From the NCBI RefSeq assembly GCF_003435375.1, contig NZ_QWGL01000048.1, positions 1-13,093 on the forward strand: 13,093 bases of DNA. The letters are read 5' to 3'. The notes below the pieces were generated by a model that saw nothing but the letters and a program-made list of their open reading frames with translations, did no database searches and was not told the origin of the DNA. This document shows, piece by piece, positions 6,701 to 13,093 of the stretch. Each line of letters opens with the position of its first letter. The stretch's first letter is position 1. The stretch comes from Clostridium sp. AM34-11AC. GTDB lineage: Bacteria; Bacillota; Clostridia; Lachnospirales; Lachnospiraceae. The position numbers and the translations under genes were made by a program.

Positions 6701-8539
6701 TTATTCCACCGTCACACTCTTCGCCAGATTTCTCGGCTTATCCACATCAAGTCCCTTTGCGACAGATACATAATATCCCATAAGCTGCAGCGGGATCACC
6801 GCAAGACTCGCCGCAAACAGCGGATCCGTCTTCGGGATATAGATCACAAACTCCGCACAGTCCTCGATGCTGTAATTTCCATAGGTCGTGAGTGCCATCA
6901 GATACGCCCCGCGGCTCTTGCACTCGACCATGTTGCTGACAGTCTTCTCATAGAGATCCTGCTGCGTCAAAACTCCGATCACCAACGTTCCCGGCTCGAT
7001 CAGGCTGATCGTTCCATGCTTCAGCTCCCCGGCCGCATAGGCCTCAGAGTGGATATAGCTGATCTCCTTCATCTTAAGACTGCCTTCCAGACTCACCGCA
7101 TAGTCGATTCCGCGGCCGATAAAGAACATATTCTGTGCGTTCATCTGCTTCGCCGCGAACCACTGGATCCGCTCCTTGTCCTCGAGAAGCTTCTCGATCT
7201 TATCCGGGATCGTCTGAAGCTCCGCGATCAGCTCCGCTGCCCTGTCCTCATCGATCATTCCACGGACGCGAGCAAATTCAATGGATAAAATATAGGACGC
7301 GATCAGCTGTGTGCTGTACGCCTTCGTCGTCGCAACTGCGATCTCCGGTCCCGCAAGCGTGTAGAAAACATGGTCCGCTTCCCGGGCGATCGTGGATCCG
7401 ACTACATTGACGATCGCTAACGTCTTAACCCCATGGGCCTTCGCCTCCCGGAGCGCCGCAAGACTATCCGCCGTCTCTCCAGACTGGCTTACGATGATCA
7501 CAAGAGAATTCGGCGCAAACAGCATTCTCCGGTAACGGAACTCCGACGCAAGCTCCACGCGAACCGGGATCTGCGCCAGCTCCTCGATCACATACTGGGC
7601 CGCAACACCAACATGGTACGCGGAGCCACAGGCAACGATATAGATCTGCTGCAGCTTCTGGATCTCTTCCTCCGTGATTCCTACTCCGCCAAGATCGATC
7701 TTACCATCCCGGACAACCGAATTTACTGTATCACGGACCGCTTTCGGCTGCTCATGGATCTCCTTCATCATAAAATGCTCAAAGCCCGCTTTCTCCGCAG
7801 CTTCCGCATCCCACTGGATCTCCACCAGATCTTTCTCGATCTCATCGCCGTCCAGATTGTAGAACGTTACATTTCCCTTCTGCAGACGGCAGAGTTCCAT
7901 ATTTCCAATATAATAAACATTTCTTGTGTATTTTAAGATCGCCGGAACGTCCGACGCGACAAACGATTCGCCGTCCGCAACACCGATGATCATCGGGCTG
8001 TCCTTTCTCGCCGCATAGATCTCTTCCGGATAGTCCCTGAACATGATAGCCAGTGCGTAAGAACCGCGGATCCGCACCATTGCATGGTTAATCGCGTCCA
8101 CCGGCGTATGCTCATACTTCTTATAGTAATAATCGATCAGCTTGATTGCAACCTCTGTATCCGTATCAGAATAGAAGTTATATCCCTTGTGCTGCAGCTT
8201 TTCCCGGAGTTCCTGATAATTCTCGATAATTCCATTATGGACACCAACTACATTCCGATCATCACTGCAATGCGGATGCGCGTTCAGCTCACTCGGTTCC
8301 CCGTGTGTCGCCCAGCGGGTATGCCCGATTCCGCATGTTCCGTGCATTGCGGTTCCATCATTCGTCTTTTCCGCAAGAACACGCAGGCGACCTTTCGCCT
8401 TCACAATCTCCACATCCTTCTCTCCGTCCCGGACCGCGATTCCCGCAGAGTCATATCCACGGTATTCCAGCTTTGCAAGTCCGTCAAGCAGTACCGGAGC
8501 TGCCTGTCTATGTCCTGTAAATCCAACGATTCCACACAT
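6701..8539 (-). CDS. glmS: Glutamine-fructose-6-phosphate aminotransferase (isomerizing)
   Basis: GlmS makes glucosamine-6-phosphate from fructose-6-phosphate and glutamine, the first committed step to UDP-GlcNAc for peptidoglycan and surface polysaccharides; it is cytoplasmic. The protein is full length (612 residues against 609 in E. coli). Visible features are the N-terminal nucleophile Cys2 (MCGIVG), GHTRWATHG (72-80), HNGIIENY (101-108) and SDTDTE (124-129) of the glutaminase domain, then two SIS sugar-phosphate domains with CGSAYH (304-309), SQSGET (351-356) and TTKAYSTQ (404-411), and the conserved C-terminus DKPRNLAKSVTVE. The ATG is preceded by GAAGGAA. An extended -10 promoter lies about 60 bp upstream. 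The leader is only about 50 nt, so the glmS ribozyme found in many Firmicutes is not present. The Wzz-like gene follows at 50 bp without a visible terminator. Confidence 0.97.
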   Translation of the reverse strand: MCGIVGFTGHRQAAPVLLDGLAKLEYRGYDSAGIAVRDGEKDVEIVKAKGRLRVLAEKTNDGTAMHGTCGIGHTRWATHGEPSELNAHPHCSDDRNVVGVHNGIIENYQELREKLQHKGYNFYSDTDTEVAIKLIDYYYKKYEHTPVDAINHAMVRIRGSYALAIMFRDYPEEIYAARKDSPMIIGVADGESFVASDVPAILKYTRNVYYIGNMELCRLQKGNVTFYNLDGDEIEKDLVEIQWDAEAAEKAGFEHFMMKEIHEQPKAVRDTVNSVVRDGKIDLGGVGITEEEIQKLQQIYIVACGSAYHVGVAAQYVIEELAQIPVRVELASEFRYRRMLFAPNSLVIIVSQSGETADSLAALREAKAHGVKTLAIVNVVGSTIAREADHVFYTLAGPEIAVATTKAYSTQLIASYILSIEFARVRGMIDEDRAAELIAELQTIPDKIEKLLEDKERIQWFAAKQMNAQNMFFIGRGIDYAVSLEGSLKMKEISYIHSEAYAAGELKHGTISLIEPGTLVIGVLTQQDLYEKTVSNMVECKSRGAYLMALTTYGNYSIEDCAEFVIYIPKTDPLFAASLAVIPLQLMGYYVSVAKGLDVDKPRNLAKSVTVE

Positions 8540-8597
8540 ATGTAAATTCCTTCGTCTTTCTCAAATCTCATATCCTGTCGAAAAGACAGTTGGTTTG

Positions 8598-8626
8598 ATT
8601 ATAACACAATCAAGAAAGCCATACAA
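8598..8626 (-). promoter_or_regulatory. glmS promoter, extended -10 type
   Basis: On the minus strand TGTTATAAT is an extended -10 element with a perfect TATAAT (8598-8603); TTGTAT (8621-8626) stands at 17 bp as a partial -35 box. Transcription would start near 8591. A small CTGTC/GACAG stem forms at the very 5' end of the leader. Confidence 0.6.
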
Positions 8627-8652
8627 GTATGATCCTGGCTGATACCGCCGTT

Positions 8653-8691
8653 TCCGGAGAATTCCCGGAGAATTGCCGCAAATTCTCCTGC
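8653..8691. other. Candidate recombinase core site (dif-like 11-6-11 inverted repeat plus extra arm)
   Basis: CCCGGAGAATT (8664-8674) and AATTCTCCTGC (8681-8691) form two 11-bp arms around the 6-bp centre GCCGCA; the arms match at 9 of 11 positions with the inner 8 identical. A third copy of the arm, TCCGGAGAATT (8653-8663), lies directly beside it as a direct repeat. Two 11-bp arms around a 6-bp spacer is the architecture of Xer/dif sites, and the element sits about 130 bp upstream of a tyrosine recombinase gene, directly before its -35 box. It could be that enzyme's crossover site, an autoregulatory operator, or both. No second copy was seen in the window. Confidence 0.5.
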
Positions 8692-8702
8692 CACCGCCTC
8701 CA

Positions 8703-8731
8703 TTGTGATTTTTCTGGATCCTACTTATAAT
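8703..8731 (+). promoter_or_regulatory. Promoter of the tyrosine recombinase gene
   Basis: The -35 box TTGTGA (8703-8708) and a perfect -10 box TATAAT (8726-8731) are 17 bp apart. The leader is about 80 nt. The -35 box begins 12 bp after the inverted repeat at 8664-8691, so a recombinase bound there could affect its own transcription. Confidence 0.55.
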
Positions 8732-8820
8732 TTTTGTAATCCCAACGTAACTGTTCAGCATCTTTACAGTTACTTTTCAATTACAAATGATACCGCATCG
8801 CACGGTAGAACGGAGGTCCC

Positions 8821-9624
8821 ATGGAACACTTATTTGAAACATATCTCACCCAGCGAAAGCTCTCCCCAAACACCATCAAGTCCTACAACTACAGCCGCAA
8901 ACTCTTCTTTTCCCTCTATCCCCGGCTCACCCAGAGGAATCTGGAACAGTATAAGCTCTATCTTCTGGAGACCTACCGTCCCCAGACCGTCAGCCTGCGG
9001 ATCCGTGGCATCAACTGCTACCTGGAATTCTGTGGGAAAGACCACTGGAAGCTGCCTTTTATCAAGAAACAGCAGAAACCATTTCTCGAAAATGTGATCA
9101 GCGAAGCCGACTACCTCTACCTCTTAAACTCCTTGAAACGCGATGGGTATCTCTACTGGTATTTCGTCGTCCACTTTCTCGCCTCCACCGGCGCCAGGAT
9201 CCATGAATTCGTCCAGTTTAAAGTTGAACATGTCCGATGCGGCTACATCGATATCTACTCGAAAGGCGGCAAACTCCGCCGCATCTATATCCCAAAGCCT
9301 CTCCAGCAAGAAGCGCTGGACTGGATCAACACTGAGCAGCGGACCAGCGGCTTCCTCTTCACAAACCGCTACGGCGACCGGATCACCTGCCGTGGCATCG
9401 CGAGCCAGCTTAAGAAATTTGCGCTCCTCTACGGGATCGACCCCAACGTCGTCTATCCCCACTCCTTCCGCCACCGCTTCGCAAAAAGCTTTCTGGAACG
9501 CTTTAACGATCTCGCTCTCCTCGCCGATCTCCTTGGACATGAAAATATCGAGACCACAAGGATCTATCTGAGGAGAAGCAGTAGAGAACAGTGGGAAGTG
9601 ATCGATCAGGTCGTAAACTGGTGA
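8821..9624 (+). CDS. Tyrosine recombinase (XerD/phase-variation integrase type)
   Basis: The 267-residue protein is a compact tyrosine recombinase with an N-terminal SAM-like core-binding domain (1-85: SPNTIKSYNYSRKLFF) and a complete catalytic domain: Arg126 (TGARIHE), Lys148 in the beta hairpin (SKGGKLRR), His214-x2-Arg217 (HSFRHRF), His240 (LLGHENIETT) and the nucleophile Tyr249 (RIYLRR). It breaks and rejoins DNA at short inverted-repeat sites. At this length it lacks the extra arm-binding domain of phage integrases, so it fits Xer-like or DNA-inversion enzymes, which are often found beside surface-polysaccharide loci in gut Firmicutes; the neighbouring glmS and Wzz-like genes agree with that. 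It is not the housekeeping XerC/D by context, but this cannot be excluded. GGAGGT precedes the ATG by 4 nt. It is divergent from glmS and convergent with the HEPN-like gene. Confidence 0.88.
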   Translation: MEHLFETYLTQRKLSPNTIKSYNYSRKLFFSLYPRLTQRNLEQYKLYLLETYRPQTVSLRIRGINCYLEFCGKDHWKLPFIKKQQKPFLENVISEADYLYLLNSLKRDGYLYWYFVVHFLASTGARIHEFVQFKVEHVRCGYIDIYSKGGKLRRIYIPKPLQQEALDWINTEQRTSGFLFTNRYGDRITCRGIASQLKKFALLYGIDPNVVYPHSFRHRFAKSFLERFNDLALLADLLGHENIETTRIYLRRSSREQWEVIDQVVNW

Positions 9625-9634
9625 TACGCGTCCA

Positions 9635-10711
9635 TCACATGCCTTTCCGCACCGCTTCAAGAATCATCTCGCACAGATACAGCATCTCAGGACCTGCCTG
9701 AATATACTCCTGCAGGTCCTTTCCCTCCCCGTGGAAAGTCTTATTCCGAAGAGCGATCATTTTCTGCAGAAACGCCCGGTCCACCTCGATCTCATGGTCA
9801 TGGATCTTTAATTTTTCAATTTTCATGTACTGCAGGATATTCTTAAGCTTGTCCGCCCGTCCGATATTCGCTGCCCTGGCAAGCGCTCCCGACACCTGGC
9901 CACAGAGCTGTTTCCGCTCCTTAGAACTAAAATCATCCCGCTTCGCCAGAAGCTCCTGAAGCATATCCCCGATCTCCTTCCGCGTTTCCTCCGGATAGAG
10001 TGGAATTGCCCCGTTATACTGTTCATAACGGTGTTCAATATATTCGATGATCGAGAATAGATGAAAGAACTTACTTTTCGCGTCTTCCTGCCCGAGAGCA
10101 ATATAATACTCATTCATCAGAAACTCGTATGCCTCATTCTCCGGCATGGTCCAGTTCTTATAGTCGATTTTTCCTTCCCGGAATTTCAGGCAGCTCGTCA
10201 TGTAACAACCTTCCGTCATATGATTCCACACATGAAACTCCCGTCCATTCCCCTGATTCTCCAGATATTCCAGATACGGCTCATACTCCTGCTTTTTCCA
10301 CACCGCATGACTCCAGTCCGCCTCCACACGGGGCTGGTAATGGTGCCGGTTGCAGTTGTGATGGTTGATCTCCAACGTAAGGTTCTTACAGATCCGCTCA
10401 ACCGTCCCCGACAGATATTCACAGGCTGCATCTTTTGTCTCTCCGAGGATATTTTCGATCGCCATCCTAAAATATGGTTCCGGCATGTGGTCCTTTTCGA
10501 TGTTTTCCTTCCAGACGCTGCTGAGTTCGATCTTATAAGTGTCAGAGAAAGTCTTTGGTTCTCCGTTTTCTTCCTTTGTCTGAACTGTCTGATTGATTTT
10601 CCAAACAAATGGTTTTTCGAGTTCTACCCTGAATTCTGAATCTGGAGTCCGGTCGTATAGGGCCATGCGGTTGTAGGTTAGGTGTAGTTCTATATTGTAC
10701 CTAAATAACAT
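9635..10711 (-). CDS. Uncharacterised protein with C-terminal HEPN-like RNase motif
   Basis: The 358-residue protein is soluble with no signal peptide. The C-terminal third (about 205-355) is all-helical and contains SIIEYIEHRYEQY and, near the end, LRNKTFHGEGK, giving R322-x4-H327. This R-N-x3-H pattern inside a helix is the catalytic motif of HEPN ribonucleases, and the surrounding sequence resembles ApeA-type HEPN domains used in RNA-targeting defence. The N-terminal 200 residues are beta-rich at first and His/Trp/Tyr-rich later (NHHNCNRHHYQP, around 116-127) and are not recognised; they could be a sensing domain. The ATG follows GGGGGAA at 5 nt. The gene ends 10 bp from the stop of the recombinase gene, with no terminator between. 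A single-gene abortive-infection RNase is the best guess. Confidence is good that it is a gene, moderate for HEPN. Confidence 0.62.
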   Translation of the reverse strand: MLFRYNIELHLTYNRMALYDRTPDSEFRVELEKPFVWKINQTVQTKEENGEPKTFSDTYKIELSSVWKENIEKDHMPEPYFRMAIENILGETKDAACEYLSGTVERICKNLTLEINHHNCNRHHYQPRVEADWSHAVWKKQEYEPYLEYLENQGNGREFHVWNHMTEGCYMTSCLKFREGKIDYKNWTMPENEAYEFLMNEYYIALGQEDAKSKFFHLFSIIEYIEHRYEQYNGAIPLYPEETRKEIGDMLQELLAKRDDFSSKERKQLCGQVSGALARAANIGRADKLKNILQYMKIEKLKIHDHEIEVDRAFLQKMIALRNKTFHGEGKDLQEYIQAGPEMLYLCEMILEAVRKGM

Positions 10712-10794
10712 ATCTATTCCCCCATTTCTGTCTGGATATAAATACTTTCTCGTCTAGGCTTTACGGTTTTGATCGAGAGAGCATAACTTCATAG

Positions 10795-11041
10795 TTATCT
10801 CAAAATTGACTGGCGGAGCAGGTTTCCTCTACTTCGTCAGTCATTAACAGACTGTCCGTTTAATATGGCCCTGCTTGTCCGGGGAATGCGGCCCTGCTGG
10901 TCGCTAAACTTGGCTATATGCACCTGTATCTGTGCAGCCCACTGACGCAGCCGAACCTGTTCCGCCACCAGGCTTGTTAAGGTAAGACTATTATTGCAGA
11001 AAATAGGGCAGAAATACAGGTACTCACTTTGAGGCGGTTAC
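10795..11041 (-). mobile_element. Internally deleted IS66-like element remnant
   Basis: On the minus strand the sequence starts at 11041 with GTAACCGCCTCAAAGTGAG, which looks like an IS66-type end (GTAA start). At the other end, GTTATCTCAAAATTGAC on the plus strand from about 10797 shares CTCAAA and an imperfect resemblance. Between them is a frame (10837 to about 10990) reading LTLTSLVAEQVRLRQWAAQIQ, which resembles the start of the IS66 accessory protein TnpA; after QIQ the similarity stops and a stop codon follows. The transposase gene is absent. No 8-bp target duplication was found. The rest of 10712-11074 shows no gene. Confidence 0.42.
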
Positions 11042-11074
11042 GTAACACCTAGCATAGCTGGGCGATTAGATTTT

Positions 11075-11956
11075 TCACTTATATACTTCAGGTTCCATAT
11101 CTTTCCATTTAATAATTTTAATTGGAATTCCAAGGAAATAAGCCACTGCCATAAATTTATCGGCGAACTTGTTGTCATTCGTTATAAATATATCGCACAT
11201 GGTTGCATTTATTGAATGCTGTATATCATAGGTTCCAGAATTTGAATGCTTATCCGAACCATCTCTCCTGAAACCACATTTTGTTAATACGAAGTATAGC
11301 TGTTCCATAACAAATTCAAGCTTTCCGTAATTATCTTGAATACTATGATAAATCGCAGGTTTTATTTCAACATCCGAACTAATTATCAGCCGTTTTATTT
11401 GTTCTTTTGCTGCACGTTCCCCATACAAATTATTAAAGGTTTCTATCAAAGAATTGTGAGGTTGAGATACCTCCATTTTAAGTTGGTTTGAAATAGTGGA
11501 TAATAGATTTAATTCATTCTTTACTCTCGCCGTATCCCATACTATTTTATATTCTTCTTCTTTTTTATGAATTACTCCTTTAAACAAGTCTTTAGGATTA
11601 TAAGCATTTTTATCCATTTGTTTTCGATTTAAAGAACGCTTCAGAATAATATTTGTTGTATCATAGCGTTCAATATCCTGATATGTCTGATCATAACTTT
11701 TAGGCACGTACTTGATTCCATTTATTGTTGGTTTAATAACCCCATTTGCGGACATGCTTCGAAGCGTCATTTCGAGAGAATCCGTAAGTCCCTTTTTCTC
11801 AATTGTTTCATTTTTTCGAGCCCTGTAAATTTCTTCCAAATGAGCAACACTGATAAAATATTCCCATCCTTCTTCTTTTTTTAACTGGAAATATGACCTT
11901 ATGCAGTCATTTTTATCAATGTAATCCCATATTTGATAATCTAAGTATACTCTCAT
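11075..11956 (-). CDS. PIN-like nuclease domain protein (putative RNase)
   Basis: The 293-residue soluble protein begins MRVYLDYQIWDYI, placing Asp6 at the end of the first beta strand as in PIN-fold nucleases. The next acidic site is E41-E42 in VAHLEEIYRARK, and the C-terminal part has TYDIQHSINATMCDIFITNDNKF, with Asp244, His247, Asp255 and Asp261 followed by LGIPIKII as the last strand. D/E/D/D placement along the chain agrees with a PIN-like active site, although the middle (about 60-230) is longer than in small VapC toxins, so this is a larger effector-type member. RNA cleavage is inferred. The ATG follows AAAGGAGC at 7 nt. It is the last gene of an AT-rich minus-strand cluster, 24 bp after a broken small gene. 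The domain call is from motif reading only. Confidence 0.6.
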   Translation of the reverse strand: MRVYLDYQIWDYIDKNDCIRSYFQLKKEEGWEYFISVAHLEEIYRARKNETIEKKGLTDSLEMTLRSMSANGVIKPTINGIKYVPKSYDQTYQDIERYDTTNIILKRSLNRKQMDKNAYNPKDLFKGVIHKKEEEYKIVWDTARVKNELNLLSTISNQLKMEVSQPHNSLIETFNNLYGERAAKEQIKRLIISSDVEIKPAIYHSIQDNYGKLEFVMEQLYFVLTKCGFRRDGSDKHSNSGTYDIQHSINATMCDIFITNDNKFADKFMAVAYFLGIPIKIIKWKDMEPEVYK

Positions 11957-11980
11957 TATGATGCTCCTTTTATTAAGAAT

Positions 11981-12331
11981 CTATTTGTTTTCGAGGTATT
12001 TCAGCAACTTATCTCTAATAAGATATAGGTATTTGTATAGAGCATATTTGGCAGTAAAATTCGCTGACGTTTTCTTATGAGTATTATTAGTGGAGCCTGC
12101 AAAAATACTATCCAGCCGGAAAACAGCTACAAGCATATTCATATGATTAAGTAGTAGGGATCTTGCAATATATCCTCCACTTCAATAAAATCTCCAATCT
12201 TTATTTTAGAAACTTATTAAACTTCTTGATTTCTCCCAATTCACGGTATCAAAAAATCGTGTTCCCATTGTTTCTAAAGTTGTATTGCAAATCAAGTCAA
12301 TCAGTTGATTTTTATTAGGAGTAAAGTCCAT
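11981..12331 (-). pseudogene. Broken small gene (about 117 aa if repaired)
   Basis: An ATG at 12331, 9 bp after the stop of the membrane-protein gene, opens a frame that runs MDFTPNKNQLIDLICNTTLE... and stops at 12206 after 41 residues. Homology-like continuity can be followed by shifting frame three times: IKKFNKFLK, then KIKIGDFIEVEDILQDPYYLI, then HMNMLVAVFRLDSIFAG to a stop at 11981. Each shift is corrected by adding one base, and the 351 bp plus 3 gives 118 whole codons. The rebuilt protein is charged, helical and soluble. Its function is unknown. The position between a membrane protein and a PIN-like nuclease suggests it was a partner of that nuclease. The breaks may be real decay or base-loss errors in the assembly. 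Confidence 0.55.
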
Positions 12332-12340
12332 ATTATCTAC

Positions 12341-12577
12341 TCAAAGACTTGTGGAAGAGCATTGAAAACAAGTCCTTTTATGTGCATAGAAAATTTTGAT
12401 TTGCCGTAAATCATAAATTAAATCATTATATTTATTATAATCGCGATAGAATAAATTTTTTATAATAGGAATAATTGCGTAAAGTAAAGAAAAAATTATT
12501 ATCGAAATAATAATTACATTTATAGCCATCATAATCATTGTATTTTGTGTAGCTGCATCACCAATTTTTTGTGCCAC
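12341..12577 (-). CDS. C-terminal part of a split membrane protein
   Basis: The 78-residue frame contains one long hydrophobic helix (MIMMAINVIIISIIIFSLLY region) and a cytoplasmic charged tail. It is unlikely to be a gene of its own: the same frame is open upstream to 12643 and encodes a further hydrophobic segment (LQILGALIVPVIAYVAQKIG) that precedes the ATG, and no ribosome site stands before that ATG. Read together with 12607-13035 through a one-base shift in the seven-A run at 12637-12643 it completes a 231-residue protein with four membrane segments. Confidence 0.45.
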   Translation of the reverse strand: MAQKIGDAATQNTMIMMAINVIIISIIIFSLLYAIIPIIKNLFYRDYNKYNDLIYDLRQIKIFYAHKRTCFQCSSTSL

Positions 12578-12606
12578 GTAAGCAATAACGGGGACAATTA
12601 GTGCAC

Positions 12607-13035
12607 CTAGTATTTGAAGAGGCTTTTTAATTGTAGAAAAAAATCACAGTGTAATTGAGCTATCTGTGCTTCTGCAATTAGTAGATCAATGGTGTCTACA
12701 TCGAAATAGTCGATACCATATTTCTGCAAAATTTCAAGAGTTATATTGATTCTTTCCACAGAATAAGGAACATAGTGTTTTTGAAGCATATGCTCCAGAT
12801 TCCCTTTTTTTGAGTCAATAAATATAAAAATACTTAGAAATAGTAGCGCTAATATTAGTAAAATTATGGATAGAGTAGATTGATTAAAAAACAGCAATAA
12901 CATTTCGGATAATGCCACCACAAAAATAAGAATGATAGCGATTTTCCGATATAATGGTAATTGAGTAAAAGGAATACTATTTTTTATTCCTTTAAGACCG
13001 ATTTTGTATGAAATAAAAAAGTCACAAAAGCGCAT
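12607..13035 (-). CDS. N-terminal part of a split four-TM membrane protein
   Basis: The 142-residue frame has two adjacent transmembrane helices (about 31-50 and 56-73) followed by a soluble helical region (LEHMLQKHYVPYSVERINITLEILQKYG...IAEAQIAQL). The last residues (LQLKSLFKY) are probably an out-of-frame tail: a one-base shift to the -1 frame at TTTTTTT, in the phase T-TTT-TTT, joins it to the downstream frame and gives a single 231-residue protein with two TM hairpins. The ATG follows AAAGGAAG at about 9 nt. It is the first gene of the AT-rich cluster that ends with the PIN-like nuclease. I do not recognise the family; the 2TM plus helical linker is reminiscent of membrane effectors in conflict systems, but that is only a resemblance. 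Confidence 0.55.
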   Translation of the reverse strand: MRFCDFFISYKIGLKGIKNSIPFTQLPLYRKIAIILIFVVALSEMLLLFFNQSTLSIILLILALLFLSIFIFIDSKKGNLEHMLQKHYVPYSVERINITLEILQKYGIDYFDVDTIDLLIAEAQIAQLHCDFFLQLKSLFKY

Positions 13036-13093
13036 TGATGTATCTTCCTTTCAAGTTATCAACCACCACTTCAAGTCAACATCATAAACTTAA

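Noticed and set aside
7500..7545. Second recombinase site (AGAATTCGGCGCAAAC...ATTCTCC) inside glmS
   Set aside because: It superficially resembles the site at 8664-8691, but the spacer is longer and the bases belong to a conserved SIS-domain coding stretch; chance similarity is more likely.
7433..7936. 167-codon plus-strand frame inside glmS
   Set aside because: It lies wholly antisense to a highly conserved enzyme gene and reads as Arg/Leu-rich shadow sequence.
8540..8600. glmS ribozyme/riboswitch upstream of glmS
   Set aside because: The probable transcription start is near 8591, leaving a leader of about 50 nt. The ribozyme core needs roughly 150 nt and no such structure is seen.
10061..10639. 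192-codon plus-strand frame within the HEPN-like gene
   Set aside because: It is antisense to a better-supported gene, has no ribosome site and its product has no recognisable domain; composition is that of a complement-strand shadow.
1..13093. CRISPR array, tRNA or rRNA genes
   Set aside because: No regularly spaced direct repeats, cloverleaf-like segments or rRNA-like sequence were seen on either strand.

Overview
The window looks like a chromosomal stretch from a gut Firmicute, most likely a Lachnospiraceae-type Clostridia. The grounds are strong AAGGAGG-type ribosome sites, the style of glmS and of the Wzz-like protein, and remnants of insertion sequences that resemble those common in that family. 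The species is not resolved. Base composition is mosaic: the glmS core (about 5.26-10.7 kb) and the ATPase/HNH pair are of moderate GC, while 3.0-5.2 kb and 11.05-13.1 kb are clearly AT-rich, as expected of acquired DNA.

Layout. (1) 139-3034, minus strand: a two-gene operon of an SMC/ABC-like ATPase and an HNH nuclease, organised like the Septu (PtuA/PtuB) anti-phage pair, with its own TTGACA/TATAAC promoter. (2) 3300-4128: the 5' part of an IS transposase gene joined head-to-tail-opposed to the 5' part of a gene whose product matches the N-terminal region of TOTE conflict-system primases; both genes are cut at the same junction. (3) 4149-4896, minus strand: three small hypothetical genes. 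(4) 5259-8539, minus strand: glmS (UDP-GlcNAc precursor synthesis) followed by a Wzz-type polysaccharide co-polymerase whose cytoplasmic tail looks like a BY-kinase fold without its P-loop. (5) 8540-8820: divergent promoters of glmS and a tyrosine recombinase, with an 11-6-11 inverted repeat of Xer/dif architecture between them. (6) 8821-10711: the tyrosine recombinase, convergent (10 bp apart) with a gene for a protein with a C-terminal HEPN-like RNase motif. (7) 10795-11041: remnant of an IS66-like element. (8) 11075-13035, minus strand: an AT-rich cassette of a membrane protein (interrupted by an apparent frameshift in a T7 run), a small broken gene, and a PIN-like nuclease.

Taken together, a core cell-envelope locus (glmS, Wzz-like gene, and a recombinase of the sort that drives DNA inversion at surface-polysaccharide loci) is flanked by several unrelated defence or conflict modules, some intact (ATPase/HNH, HEPN, PIN) and some decayed (TOTE-like, broken small gene), with IS debris between them. 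The least familiar pieces are the membrane protein/small protein/PIN cassette at the right edge and the stand-alone HEPN-like protein. No tRNA, rRNA or CRISPR array was seen.
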